Origin: Adineta steineri
Taxonomy: Eukaryota > Rotifera > Eurotatoria > Adinetida > Adinetidae
Length of the DNA: 64,000 nucleotides
Assembly: GCA_905250115.1 (NCBI GenBank)
Contig: CAJNOI010000051.1
Location: 372,001-436,000, forward strand
Reading direction: 5' to 3'
In this document: piece by piece, positions 36,208 to 48,196 of the stretch
Position numbering within the stretch: the stretch's first letter is position 1
Layout: every line of letters begins with the position of its first letter
Notes under the pieces: model-generated
What the model saw: only the letters and a program-made list of their open reading frames with translations
What the model was told of the DNA's origin: nothing
Databases searched by the model: none
Translations under genes and position numbers: made by a program

Positions 36208-39200
36208 ATGAAAAATCTCAGAATGATTTATTATTTTATGATTTTATTTTATATTATTATGTCAATTTATTGTCAACAGATAGATGAAATTGTTGAATGT
36301 AATAGCAAACATTTAGATCAATATCAATTAGATACAATGAATCTTACTGAACAAGAAGAACTTGTAACTAAATTTTTATTTTTAGAAGAGAAAAACAAGA
36401 TAATATCGAGTAGAGTTTTTTTTAATATATTTACCATTAGTTAAGTATTAGAGTTTCTATTCTCATAGAAAAAAATATTATTCTCAAGTTTAAGATATAT
36501 ATATATATATATTCAACGATTTTATTAAGTTAATCATTAGAAAATTTTTCTAAGAAAAAAACATCTTATTTCTATTGTAGTTATTATTGAGTGCACTATC
36601 TATCAAAAACAATTTTCCGCACTATTAGATATAAAATGATCATTGTAATTTCCTTTTCGCACGTATTGTGACATATGATAATTAAGATATTTTTCGTTTA
36701 TAATGAACAAAAACAAAAAAGAAGATATATTTTTTCTACAAAATTCTTAGGCTAATACAATTTTAAATGAATATAATAAAAATTTAACAACTCTTGCCTA
36801 TATAACATCATCAGCTGAATTTGAAGCACATTTATATTTGAATGATACAAACAAAAGACGTACAACGGTAAAAATTAAATAATTCTTGTTTGAAAAAAAA
36901 AATCAAATCTTCTGTATCTAGGAAAAATGTTATGAAGCTTATCGAAATTGTTTAAAAACAATTGCTACTGCTGCAAGACAATTTAAAAATTTAATAGAAA
37001 ATCAAAATTCATCATTATATTGGTTATTAATACGTACACAAGCTATTGGAGATGCGGGAGAAACAGATTTAAATATTAAAATTCAATTACATAAATTAAA
37101 AACTCATATTAAAGAAATTTATCATAGAAAATTTATTTGGAATAATACAAAACTCGGAATTGATGGTTTGAATTATTTTTCTAAATCAAATAATAAAATT
37201 ATTTTTTCTTCTTCAGAAGTTCAAGAAATACTTGGTACACTTAATTCACCTGATGATCTTCTTTCATTATGGAATGCAACTTATGAAGTAGCTGCACCAA
37301 TGAGAGATTATTATTCAACATTAATTGCTGTACAAAATCAACAGGCCACACAGAATCGTACCTCAGCAGTAACCCATTCTCACATATAATCCTTGAAATG
37401 ATTTTCTAAGAGAATAAAATTTTTGTAAAAAAAAAAATATTTTTATCATAAAAAATTCCTTTGGAAAAGTCTCATAATTATCCTTATTTTAAAATTCTAT
37501 TCATCCTACATATTCGTTTTTGTTTTCTTTTTCTGAGGCACAAATGAAAAAAGTGATACACCAGCAAATCTTGAAGAACGTCAGTTAGTTGAACAATTAT
37601 GGCAAGAATTAAAACCATTACATGAATTATTACATGCTTATATAAGACAAAATATGGCTAAACTTTATCCGGGACATGTTCGAGTTGATGAAGCTATACC
37701 AATTCATTTAACAAGTCAATTAATGAAATATTTTTCTTTTTCACAAAACTTAATTTTTATTTTATAGAAGATTTATTTGGTTTAATGATGACATATCTTG
37801 AACGTGATATACTACCATTTCCTCATGTAAAAGGCATTGATTTAGGTCCAGCAATGATACGAAAGGTTTGCAAGAGAAGAAGAAAAACAAATATTTTCAA
37901 TTCTTGTTTAATTCATTTAGAATTTTACTGAACAAGAAATTTTTCAATACGCTGATAAATTTTTTATTTCATTAAATTTAACACGTGTACCAGAAAAATT
38001 TTGGAATTTATCTATATTTAAAAAGATTCCTAATCGTCATATGGCTTGTCATCCAACAGCGATTGATTTATATAAATATGATGATGTTCGGTATGTTTAA
38101 TATAAACTATATAGATTCATTCCATATTATTCTTCGATATTTAGAATTCGTATGTGTACAAGTATAACATCACGTGATTTTTATGTTGTTCATCATGAAA
38201 TGGGTCATATTCAACATTATCTTCAATATGAAAATTTACCATTTTGGTTTCGTCGATCACCACACGGTGCATTTGGTGAAGGTATTGGTGATGCAATTGC
38301 ATTAGCAACAATGTCTCCAACACATTTAAAACGAATTGGTTTACTTGAAAATTATACATCATCAAGAGGTTCTTTGTTTTTTGCTATTGATAAAATATCT
38401 TGAAAAATTTTATTTTTTTTTATTAGAGGATAATATAAAGTTTTTAATTTCACAAGGTTTAAGTCGACTTTTTTTACCACCGTTTGCATATGCACTTGAT
38501 ATTTGGCGTTGGTCAGTTTTTAATGGTTCAATTCAACCACATGAATATAATAAACGTTATTGGGATCTTATGTAAATGATTCTTTTAATAGTTCAAATAA
38601 AAATATTCGTTTTGTTTTCTTTAGATGTCAATATCAAGGTATGAAACCACCAACACATCGTGATGAACGATATTTTGATGCTGGTACTAAACTTCATGTT
38701 GCTTCAGATCTATCATATATAAAGTATATAGTAATCAACAATTAGAAATTCAATGGTTATTTTCTTTTTTTTTGTAATTAAGATATTTTCTTGCACATGT
38801 TTTTCAATTTCAAATATTTGATATTCTATGTCAAGAAGCTGGTCATCAAGGACCATTACATTTATGTGATTTACATGGTTCAAATGCAGCTGGAAATAAA
38901 CTTAAGTATATTTTGAATTAGATTTTCTTATTAATATTTATATAAATAATAATGAATATAGAATTTTACTTGGATTGGGTTCATCAAAACCATGGCAAGA
39001 TATATTAGAAGAATTTGCTGGTGTAAGAACATTTTCAGCTAAATCATGTTTAAAATATTTTCAACCACTTCGTGAATATCTTGAAGAATTAGTTGCTAAT
39101 GGTCAATTAAATGTTGGATGGAAATGTGAAAATAATCATTGTTCAAAAAGAAATTTTACTCGAATAAATATTTGTTTTATTTTATTTTTAAAATTTCTTA

Positions 39201-39226
39201 TTTCAAAATTTTTCTTTTATTTATAA
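36208..39226 (+). CDS. Angiotensin-converting-enzyme-type zinc dipeptidyl peptidase (M2 family)
   Basis: A single-domain M2 metallopeptidase, which trims C-terminal dipeptides from extracellular peptides. The N-terminus IYYFMILFYIIMSIYC is a signal peptide. About ten exons read in frame. Active-site elements are present: zinc motif VVHHEMGHIQ with the downstream Glu in FGEGIGDAIALA; CHPTAIDLY, where the substrate-binding His lies; TKLHVASDLSYIKYF, which keeps the Lys, His and two Tyr of the human AKFHIP..YIRYF block; and WRWSVFNGS. In that block the Arg known to bind chloride in mammalian ACE reads Lys. The segment normally containing GY/F.D.G..WRS is not visible between YYSTLIAVQN and the exon starting near 37548, where the junction (donor at 37354 chosen from frame) is uncertain. 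The C-terminus ICFILFLKFLISKFFFYL is a hydrophobic anchor. Confidence 0.9.
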
Positions 39227-39411
39227 AGTTTAAGAAAAAGAAAAAAAAACAAAAAAGAATTATTTTATTGTTGTGTTGTTTTGTCTTATAATCTATCTTT
39301 AATCACACTACTTTTTTGTATTATAGGTGGAACCATAAATAATAATAAAACCGCATTTTCAATGATTTACACTCTTTTATTTAGGAGTCATCTCATTAAG
39401 GACGTTATGAC

Positions 39412-39560
39412 CAGGGGCATATTTAGAGAGGAGGTGCACCCCCCATTGGCCGAAAAATATCTGAAGAAGGGTATTGATAAAGAACCGTGTCACAAGACAA
39501 AAAACTATTTTACCGCTAGTGTGCGTCTTCCATGAAAAAATTCCTGGCTGCGCTCTTAGT
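39412..39560. repeat. Possible hAT-like MITE fragment downstream of the ACE gene
   Basis: A GC-rich patch begins CAGGGGCATATTTAGAGAGG and ends near CCTGGCTGCGCTCTTAG, which read on the other strand resembles the start at mainly transition-type differences. CAGGGGC..TTTAG is a common hAT-type end. Flanking octamers match at only about five of eight positions, so a target duplication is not secure. Confidence 0.35.
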
Positions 39561-39708
39561 TCAGGCATACATGAACGTCCAGATGCTTTAGGGTTTTACT
39601 TTTTTTTAGTCATCGGAGTTTTCGCAATCTGGACGCCCAAGCGGAAGGGTGGAGACAGTTGTTAGCGTCTCTGATGAATCACTCAACGCTAAACTAAAGA
39701 TTAAGTTG

Positions 39709-39782
39709 GTCCTTCTAGTCTAACTGGCTTAGAATATTTGTCCGCATAACAGAAGAGGTGGGTTTGAGTCTCTCGAAGGTCA
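39709..39782 (+). repeat. tRNA-like fossil (tRNA pseudogene or SINE head)
   Basis: The sequence folds as a near-complete cloverleaf. The acceptor stem GTCCTTC/GAAGGTC has 6 of 7 pairs, the anticodon stem TTTGT/ACAGA has 5 of 5, and the T stem has 4 of 5 with one wobble. The internal promoter boxes are good: TAGTCTAACTGG (A box, 39716) and GGTTTGAGTCT (B box, 39761). Against a working tRNA: mismatches in the acceptor and T stems, a weak D stem with one extra base after it, and C instead of the universal U before the anticodon-position triplet GCA. It is best read as a decayed tRNA or the head of a tRNA-derived SINE. Confidence 0.6.
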
Positions 39783-40370
39783 TCTTTTTCTCTATCTCCC
39801 TTTCGCTGATGTCTCTTTCATTGCTCTAATACGAAGCTAACAATAGCAAAACGGACACTTCTGAACAGAGTGGAGGGAGTCATAAATGCCATTTTTACTT
39901 GGACGTTCTTAGTGGTTGGCTCCTTACTCTTGTAATGATCTCATCGCTATTAAAATAAACGTGACTAGAATTTTGTAAATAAACCTTAGCTGTACTTTCA
40001 ATATATATATACACATGGGAGTTATAAATGATATACTCCAAAATCTTCTGTCTAATTAGTATGTATCTCTTCAACATACGTCAAACAAAAAGCCAGCATA
40101 TGCTAACTGCCAGTTATATAATCATTAATATTTGTCTAGCTTTCTATTTATAGATTATTATTTTTTCTTTATTCAGATTATTTATTATAGAAATAGAGTT
40201 AGTAAAATCACAGCAAATAATAAAATCAAAGCAAAGTTATGTGAACAAAAAGAAAAGTTTTTTTTTTATTAAAAAATGATTATAAAAAAAACGAATAATT
40301 GTAGAAAATATGAAGAACCAATATAGCACTTGAGATTATGTTAATTCTAATCACCTTATAAAATGAACGG
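39783..40370. other. Intergenic region, no supported gene
   Basis: Follows the tRNA-like fossil. The G+C-richer part up to about 39920 may be the body of the same repeat; the remainder is AT-rich with no open frame. Confidence 0.45.
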
Positions 40371-42017
40371 TTAAAATTTTGAGCTAAATTTCCCAAAAAT
40401 ATTTTTTGCAGCATCATTTAAAACATTTTCAACTCCCTCAGGTAATTTATCGCCAAGATGTTTTTTTATTTTATCTTGTATTATATCATCTGCTAATAAA
40501 CGTAATAATTCTGGATAACGATCTTTAATTTCTTTAATAAATTCTTCGGGTGAATTTAATTTTAAATTTGAATTTTTTAATAAATCAACAATTTTACTTA
40601 TATAAACACGTAATTTACTTAAATAATTACTGCCACATATAACTTTATATAATGGATGTAATGCAGAAAATTTCTCAAGAATTTGTGTACATTCATCAAT
40701 ATGATTTGATAATGGTTGTAAAACTTCATCTTCATTTTTTAATGCAAGTATACCATATGTTAATACTAATTCAATATTTTGCATCATATGTCCAATAGCA
40801 CCAATTTCTTTCACTGTATTTGTTGCAGATACTTGTACGGCATCCGAACGAGATAAATCAATATTATCAGGATTATTACTTGCTAATAAAGGTTCGCCTG
40901 TTGGATCGACAGCAGCAGCAGCATCGGCCTAAATATGTATAATAGAAAAATTAAGAAATAGAAAATTCGAAATGTTACTTGAAGAGCAACTTCTGAACCA
41001 TGTTTTTGAATTAAATTATCGTCGACTTTATTAGCTGCTTGATAAAAATGTTGAAATGATGTTAATGCTTTTTCTACGACTGGTGCTTTTGTACCAAATT
41101 TCGAAATTTTTCGATGTATTTTCGATGTCATTTCCAATGGAGCAAATCGATCATTTGTTGTACGTTTATCACCTAGATACGTATTTTTTTTTCTTATATT
41201 TATATATTATAAAGATAAGATTTTTATTACTTTACCTGTAAGTGCTAGTTTACCAAACAGTGAACTTAATTGTTGACCAACTTGATCGATAAGAGATCGA
41301 ACAGTTTCAGCAATACTTTGTAAATCCATAATATTTGCCATATCAATACGAAAGAATTTACAAAAAACATCAATTATTTGCCCGAGAAAATCTAAAACAC
41401 GACCAATACCAAGTTCACCTAATTTTTCATCGATAACACGAAGTATTGCATTAAACTAAAGAAATTTTCGATAAGTAATAGATATGTTTATTTGTTTATT
41501 TTCTCACCCTTGTAGCTAGCATATTTGCTCCACAACATAATAGACCAATAATACCCATACCACCATGTTCTGTAAGAGCTTCTCTTGCTTCATTTAATTG
41601 ATTTTCAATAACTTTAAGTATTTCAGGATGTTCAGCAAATATAACACAAGCTAAACCAGATACGGCTTCATATATTTGTATACTTTGTAAGAATGTCTGT
41701 ACAGTAGCTGGTATTTGTGTAAATCCTGCTTGTTGTACACTAGTATAAAACTGTTGAATCATACCAAAATGTTGTTTCATCGGACGGATATCATCACCAG
41801 TAGCAGTATTAGCATCAGTTGAACTTGGTAAATATTCACAAACTTTTTTTGTCCATTCACAAAGTTGAGTTGAATCAGGTCGTTTAATAAATGATGTTTC
41901 CGCATTAGGATCTGCTTGAAAACGAGTAATAAACGTTTTTAATTTATCAATATTAGGAGTGTCAGGTGGGTCACCCTCATCAGCATTTTGACGTCCTAAA
42001 CACGACAGAAGATTCAT
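40371..42017 (-). CDS. Unrecognised alpha-helical protein of about 495 residues
   Basis: Four exons join in frame on the minus strand: 41508-42017, about 41236-41455, about 40980-41173, and about 40371-40928. The start MNLLSCLGRQNADEGDPPDT is the first ATG. The sequence lacks signal peptide and clear membrane helices. Moderately hydrophobic amphipathic stretches recur (IVQ-type helices such as ILRVIDEKLGELGIGRVLDF and MDLQSIAETVRSLIDQVGQQ), and the C-terminal part reads as helix-rich (PEELLRLL-like region ELLRLLADDIIQDKIKKHLG). Exon phases and codon use look like those of the neighbours, so it is a real gene. I do not recognise the family and assign no function. Confidence 0.75.
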
Positions 42018-42283
42018 AGCGCAACTTTGTCCTTCTCTTTATGTTATTGTTGTTCTTGATTCTGTCTATTGATATAGCGTAGGTAGATATAGATGCAAAA
42101 GACATTTTTTGATTGGCTGATTGATTCCAAAAACAGAACAAATATTTTTTATTAACTCAGTTGTCGCTTTGAATCACCCACTTATCCTTTAATATTGAAT
42201 ATCATTAGTGTCCATTAATAGTTTCTCTGAAAAGTATATATTACTAATCAAAAAAAATTTTATTTTTGCTTTCAAAATATTTT

Positions 42284-42634
42284 TCAATAATAAAATACAG
42301 CAAATGTTGTAGCAATACATATTAAAAACTGATTAATATAAATTGTTTGTGCATATTTATCCGTTTGAGAATCCCAAAAAGATCGACAAGCCATTTGTAT
42401 GTTTTCATTATATTCTTGACAAATAAGAATTTGTATAATAAATTTATAACGTTCATAACCAAATGTTTTTAATGAATCTTTAATAATATTTGAAAGATTT
42501 TTTGTTAATAAACTACATTGATTTAAATCATATTGTTTATCATGTAAATTTTCATGAAGAATTTCATGCATACGTTTTTTAACATCTTGACAATTAAAAA
42601 TTTTTTTAGGTAAATTAATATCTTCTTCAGACAT
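42284..42634 (-). CDS. Tctex-type dynein light chain
   Basis: A 116-residue single-exon protein of the Tctex1/DYNLT family, small subunits of dynein motors that bridge intermediate chains and cargo. The family pattern is clear: CSLLTKNLSNIIKDSLKTFG, then YERYKFIIQILICQEYNENI, then ACRSFWDSQTDKYAQTIYIN, closing with FLICIATTFAVFYY. Length is usual for the family. It resembles the TCTEX1D/DYNLT2-type members linked to ciliary dyneins more than DYNLT1/3, but this is judged by eye. It lies between two minus-strand genes with its own short flanks. Confidence 0.9.
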   Translation of the reverse strand: MSEEDINLPKKIFNCQDVKKRMHEILHENLHDKQYDLNQCSLLTKNLSNIIKDSLKTFGYERYKFIIQILICQEYNENIQMACRSFWDSQTDKYAQTIYINQFLICIATTFAVFYY

Positions 42635-42797
42635 TTAGAATAAAAGATTTCGAGAGAGAAAAAAAATGTTTGCTTGTTTTTATTATTTAGCGCTTAAAAA
42701 ACAAAACGAAATTGATTTGTATAAAAATCAAGAAAAAGATGATTATTTATGATATAGCACAAAATAAATGTAGAAAAAAGGTAAACAAAAACAAAAT

Positions 42798-45503
42798 TTA
42801 ACTTGAATGTGTATTATAATGACGTGAATATTGTCGTTCAATTGGATCGGCTTTAGTATGCATGGACGGAGCCGTTAATAGAGTAAGACATGAACCAATT
42901 GTAGTTAAAAAAATAAATACTATTAAACAACACCGATCAATGACAAGAGCAATAAATCGCCATCCCTCTCTTTCCTATTTAAAGAAAAATTTTCAATATA
43001 TGTACAAAAATTTTGATATTAAAACAAACTAAATCATCTTGTTGTGCTTCACGTTGTGTTTCACTTATATATCGAATATCTTTTATCGCTTGTTGAATAG
43101 TTGGTGGATATTTATCGATTGATATTGTTTTTAAATAACGATTTAATTTATGTAAATTAGTAGTATTACTACTAGTAGTAGTATTATTTAATAAAATTGA
43201 TTCATCTTCTTCAGTATTTGTAGTTGGTCGTAATATAGCACTAGCGATACGTGGTTTAGACATAAATATAAGTGGTGGAATTATTTCGAAAAACCAACGT
43301 TTTACCCATGCAGGCATATGATGTGTATTTGGATGACGCCAATGAATATTTAATGTTATTATAGTTATAAATATAGAAGCATTAACAAGTACTAATGTAA
43401 AAAGTAGATATGTTCCAAGTAATGAAAGTTTTATAGATGTTGGTGGTATAAGATCAACTAAGAGAAGATAAAAAACTTGAAGTGCGACAAAAATTGAGAT
43501 TGATAATGTTAATTTTTCTCCACAATCGCCTAAAATAAAATATTTTCAATTCGTTTTTTTTGCAAAAAAATGAATTATCTACTTACTAGGCAAATAGAAG
43601 ACAAGAATTGTAAGAAATGCAATGTTAACACAGGGAATAACGAGATTAACTGTATAAAAAAGTGGTTTACGTCGAATAAGTAATGCAAATGTTACGTCAA
43701 AATATGGATCATCTTGACAACAATCATATAAAACAACATGACGAACAGCACCCTTTAAAAAAGAAAAGCATAATTATATATACTTATTAACATTCAATTA
43801 ATTTATTATAATAAAATAAAAAGAAATTTCATCTCGCTATTCTTCTTAAAAGAGAATTATATAATCAAATCTTGCACTAAGAATACAAAATATAATATAT
43901 GATTTATACATATATTAAATGACGTTTTTTATGTCAAAGTTAATGATGTATAAAAAGTAATATAATATAGTTAATAATGCCGAAAGAAATATGAGTTTAG
44001 TTATCCAAAAGGTCAAAAAGTTCTAAGAAAACAAAAACGAATAAATCAAGTAGAAGCTTAAACATATTTAATTGTACTTATTAATCTCATTAATCTATCA
44101 ATAGCTAATCATAACTACATTGAGAACATTTAAGAAGTACTTGATGATAAGAAAAGAAAATGTTCAATATGATATTCTATTTCGACTACACATTAAATCA
44201 GAGTAACTAGTTAACATAACAAGAGTACTTTTCAATTGCTTAGAAAAACTAACATAGCATAGACAATACATTATTTGTCTTTATATTTATGACAGCTAGA
44301 CCATTACTTATTATTAAGTGCTTTTTAAGTATCTATTAATGTTATCGGTTATAGAAATGATAGATTGAAGTCAATTATTAGTTCGAAGAAAAAGAGAACT
44401 TATTTTGAAATATATTCAGAATTAATACATTTATTTTATTCGATATATATGATTCAATTTATCATAACTAATCAAGCTTCTTAATTTCAATCCCATGAGA
44501 ACTTTCAAAAAAAGAAGAAAAAAGATAGATTGGAATCTCTTGAAAATTCATATTGATTTTCTTTGAAGTATATTTTAAATCTCATGAGAATAAAATATTT
44601 TCTTTTCAAGAAATTAAATATATACTTACAGCAGAAAGAATATCCCATTCAATTGATGGATAATAATCTGTAAGATCTACTCCAACAGCAACAACAATTT
44701 GTCCCGATTTATGATTAAGATCTACCTATAATTAACATAAGAAAATTTACTTTTTTTGCAAATTTTTTATTCATATCTTACTAAATTTCCATCATGTGAC
44801 CATGTACCAAATTTCAGTGTACAATTTTGTACATCAAATGGATAATATTCAATATCAATAGCACAATAAGATTTATATATAACAGGAGGATTCCATTTAA
44901 TTGTACCATTCCAAAACTTAAAATAAAAATTCCGAAATGAAAATGAAAGAATTCTTTACTTACAACATGAGCTTTAGTTATTGTATTCACTTCATATGTA
45001 CCATCTGCATTATTATATAAAACAATATCTGGTACCCAAATATCTGATGATGGAATTTCTACAACATCAATTCCATCATATTGACTAGGTATCCATGTTA
45101 ATTTATAATCAGTCCATTCCTATAAAAATTTATTAAATAAATATCTTCGTTCTTTTTTTTGTTATTAAAAATGATTTTATACATGTTCAAGCCAAACATT
45201 TGTTGTCATGATTTGATTTCTTTCATCAATATCTGATAATTGTGATAATTTTAAACCTAATGTAACATTAACTCTTTGATTTATTGATGGAACAGGTAAA
45301 ACATTTCTATTATAATCTTTCATAAGTTCATGTAATAAACGTTTAGCTTCAGGATTTCCATTAACGTCTAAACACACACGAAAAACAAAATAAATTTCGA
45401 TTGTATATTTTCTTTTTCTCTTTCGAAGCAACTATAGAATTTGATCTTACCATATTTGATTAGAATTAAAAAGTTGATAATTATCGTATAGAAACAAAGC
45501 ATG
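42798..45503 (-). CDS. Nicotinic acetylcholine receptor subunit, alpha type
   Basis: A pentameric ligand-gated cation channel subunit of the plasma membrane. Eight exons join in frame. The signal peptide is [17 protein letters not shown]. The extracellular domain has [29 protein letters not shown] and the Cys-loop [15 protein letters not shown] with 13 residues between cysteines. Loop C carries the vicinal pair in YDCCQDDPY, the mark of an alpha subunit. TM1 ([20 protein letters not shown]), TM2 ([20 protein letters not shown]), TM3, a cytoplasmic loop and TM4 ([19 protein letters not shown]) follow. The Gly-Glu-Lys before TM2 predicts cation selectivity. The TM3-TM4 loop starts [17 protein letters not shown] as in the family. 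One intron (about 43755-44635) is unusually large, near 880 nt; the others are about 50-60 nt. Confidence 0.95.
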
Positions 45504-46313
45504 ATATTATTTTTATACTCTTATTTCATCATATAACAATATAACTGACATTAAGTCTATGATTACCATATCCAGTAGTTAAGGCGATGAAAGACAAACT
45601 ACACTTTGACGATGACGTTCTGTTTATACTGTGTATATTGTGGGACAATAAATGACGATCGATAGCATAGCATTAGTAGTTGTAGTAGAAGTAGAGCAAG
45701 AAATGGTAACAGCAACATATGGACGAAGTCATCAGGGAAATACTGAAAGGAGAAAAAAAAAGGAATAAAGAATAATTTTCTTCGTTTTTTTTTTTCATTA
45801 TTATTATCTGCTTTATTACATACAACATACAAATAGTAATAAATATAGGTAAAAATAGTATAAGTAATCTATATTTAACTATTATTATATGATATATAAT
45901 TTCTTTCTCTTTTTTTTTCGATAGTCCTTCTCATTTCCTCTATCTATCTCTCTCCACTTACCCAACTAGACGAAGAGAAGTTAAGTTTGTCGGAATTAAG
46001 ATGCTAGTCAAATGTTAGGCACTCTCTATATATGTATATATGTGTGTGCACTCGATTGACTAATAAGGAAGATGAAGCACGCGCTCTTTCTACTATGGTT
46101 CCCAAGAGGAGCGAATCAATCGGAAACGTTAAATCAACAGTAGCATAGATGCCGAGGATCTTCGACTGTTGTTATTATTAGAGAAAAGAAAGAAAAGAAG
46201 AAATGTCGATGAAAGACAAGAATAAGAAATATAGATTCGACCTAAGGAGTATAATATATATATATATATATATATATATGACTGTATGTTTAGTTCTATT
46301 TTCTGTCTCTCTG

Positions 46314-46352
<39 letters not shown>

Positions 46353-46563
46353 CTCTTGCGAATCTTATTGCTAAAAACTTGTCGAGATGGTGCTGATTAT
46401 ATGCAGAAAGATGATGACATAACATTACACTGATAGAAACAAAAGAAATAGAGTACTAATAAGCATCTATTTTCAAGTCAGTAGATATATTCTATAAATA
46501 AAATTCAAAATAAACTTTTCTTTTTTTATCCTTATCGAATATTATATTTTACAATAAAACTAT
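45504..46563. promoter_or_regulatory. Intergenic region with microsatellites upstream of the nicotinic receptor
   Basis: Over 1 kb without a gene. It should include the receptor promoter (minus). From about 45900 to 46140 the G+C rises slightly with pyrimidine tracts. 46251-46279 is (TA)n and 46304-46348 a CT tract. Open frames here are low-complexity and not credible. Confidence 0.4.
46251..46348. repeat. (TA)n plus (CT)n compound microsatellite
   Basis: A TA run is followed after about 25 nt by a CT run of roughly 45 nt. It is a simple repeat, polymorphic in most genomes and able to form non-B DNA. Confidence 0.9.
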
Positions 46564-47253
46564 TCAAAATTTGTTCTTTTGCAATAGATTCAATCGCGGT
46601 TTTTTCTCGTGTTTATAAGATTTATCTTGATAATGATTGCAAGCTGTTTCACGTGAAAATATACACATTGGTGTCTGATTATAATATGAATACAATCTAC
46701 CATTTGTAGCATTTGTTCGTACTAATGAATATGGATCATGAGTTAGGAGACGACTACGAGCATCTGATAGAGCACGATCATAAGCTCTTCGAAGAATATC
46801 TCGATCAACTGAACCATTATGTGGAAATTGACGTTTTGATGGTAGAAATATTGGTGGTAGTTGTGGTTTTATTATTGAAGTTGATGATCGTAATGATATA
46901 TTGGAATATGGTATAGATGAATGAAAATTTGTTTCTTTCGTATATGTTGGAGTAGAAGGTGGAGTTGTTATTTTCCTAGTACTCGCTGTTTTAATACATG
47001 GTAATACAATATGATGTATGTCTGGTCGTAGATCAGATGTTAATGAGAAATTTTCTTCTTTCTCTTGTTTGTTATTGTTGTTATTTTGATACTGTCTTGG
47101 TTGACGTTCAACTGAAGGAAGAGATTTTGGTGTTAATACTCTATTAGAATTTTTATGTGTGACTTTCGACAACATTTGTTCAGTATCATTTTGAATAAGT
47201 TTCGGTATTCCTTCTCGTTTATGTGTTAAACGCAATCGATATATTCGTGACAT
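46564..47253 (-). CDS. Unrecognised basic protein of 229 residues
   Basis: A single uninterrupted frame starting MSRIYRLRLTHKREG. It is rich in Arg, Ser, Thr, Pro and Asn and looks largely disordered (NNNNNKQEKEEN, TTPPSTPTYTKE). A more structured patch lies near residues 150-200: SVDRDILRRAYDRALSDARS and THDPYSLVRTNATNGR. No signal peptide or membrane helix. The antisense frame overlapping it is a shadow. No family recognised. A single long frame with plausible composition in an AT-rich genome supports a real gene, though transcript evidence is lacking. Confidence 0.6.
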   Translation of the reverse strand: MSRIYRLRLTHKREGIPKLIQNDTEQMLSKVTHKNSNRVLTPKSLPSVERQPRQYQNNNNNKQEKEENFSLTSDLRPDIHHIVLPCIKTASTRKITTPPSTPTYTKETNFHSSIPYSNISLRSSTSIIKPQLPPIFLPSKRQFPHNGSVDRDILRRAYDRALSDARSRLLTHDPYSLVRTNATNGRLYSYYNQTPMCIFSRETACNHYQDKSYKHEKKPRLNLLQKNKF

Positions 47254-48196
47254 TTAATGTTTATGGCAATCGCAAGTTGTGTTTTGCATCCACATATACG
47301 TATAAATTCATGCATAAATATTATTAAAATAAGAAAGAAAGTAAATAATAAAAAAAACCCTGCTGATTCCATCATAAAATGCATATTTATAGTCAAGTGT
47401 CTCATTTTTCGTAATTTCTCATATATATATATTTTACTGTACACACGCGTCAAACTGTCATCGATCATGATTATAAAAAAATGCAGTAGTTGAATTATTT
47501 CATCAGTAACACTTTAAAAAAGTACTTAAATGCATATATAATCAGAATATCTTTATTATAGTGAATGTAACTTAGACAGTCTATTCAATTAGAACTAAAC
47601 ATAATTAATTCTTATACACAACAATAATTGCTATTCTACCCCGAAGAAACCAATATTCTATATAAAGATTAGAGTATCAATATTGTTTATTTATTTATCA
47701 ATTGTAATATATTCAAGTAATTATTCTCGTAAGAATAATCTAATCAAGTTATTACTAAATAAAATGCAATATTATATATGTATATCTCTTTAATATCTAA
47801 TCTTGTCTTTTATTATTTTTTTTTTCGAAAACAAAATAAATTTCATTCAAAATTTTATTTATACAAAAAAAACATAGTTAAGAATCAATCATCTAATCAT
47901 TGAGTTGATATTTCATTTTCAATACACATAAACAAAAAGAAAAACATAGTGTTGTATTTTCTCACCTATTTTCTTACCAAAACAAAAAAAAAATACTATG
48001 AGAATAAAACATACTCAGTGCAGGCATAGAGACATGAAAATTAGAAAAAAAAAGAAAAGGAAAATTTAGTCAACATCTACTAAAGAAAATATGAATAGTG
48101 GCCAAAAAAAAATCTTTCTTTTATAACAAACTTTTAAAATGTAGCATAGAAATTTGTATAAAAAAAGCGAAGGAGAAAACAAAATATTTGTATATT
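47254..48196. other. Intergenic region between two minus-strand genes
   Basis: AT-rich, with A- and T-runs, no credible open frame. It holds the promoter of the 229-aa gene on the left and the DLG 3' UTR on the right. Confidence 0.5.

Noticed and set aside
39665-39705. CTGATGA within a short stem, considered as a hammerhead ribozyme or C/D snoRNA
   Set aside because: The hammerhead GAAA core and cleavage triplet are not in place, and no D box with suitable terminal stem was found.
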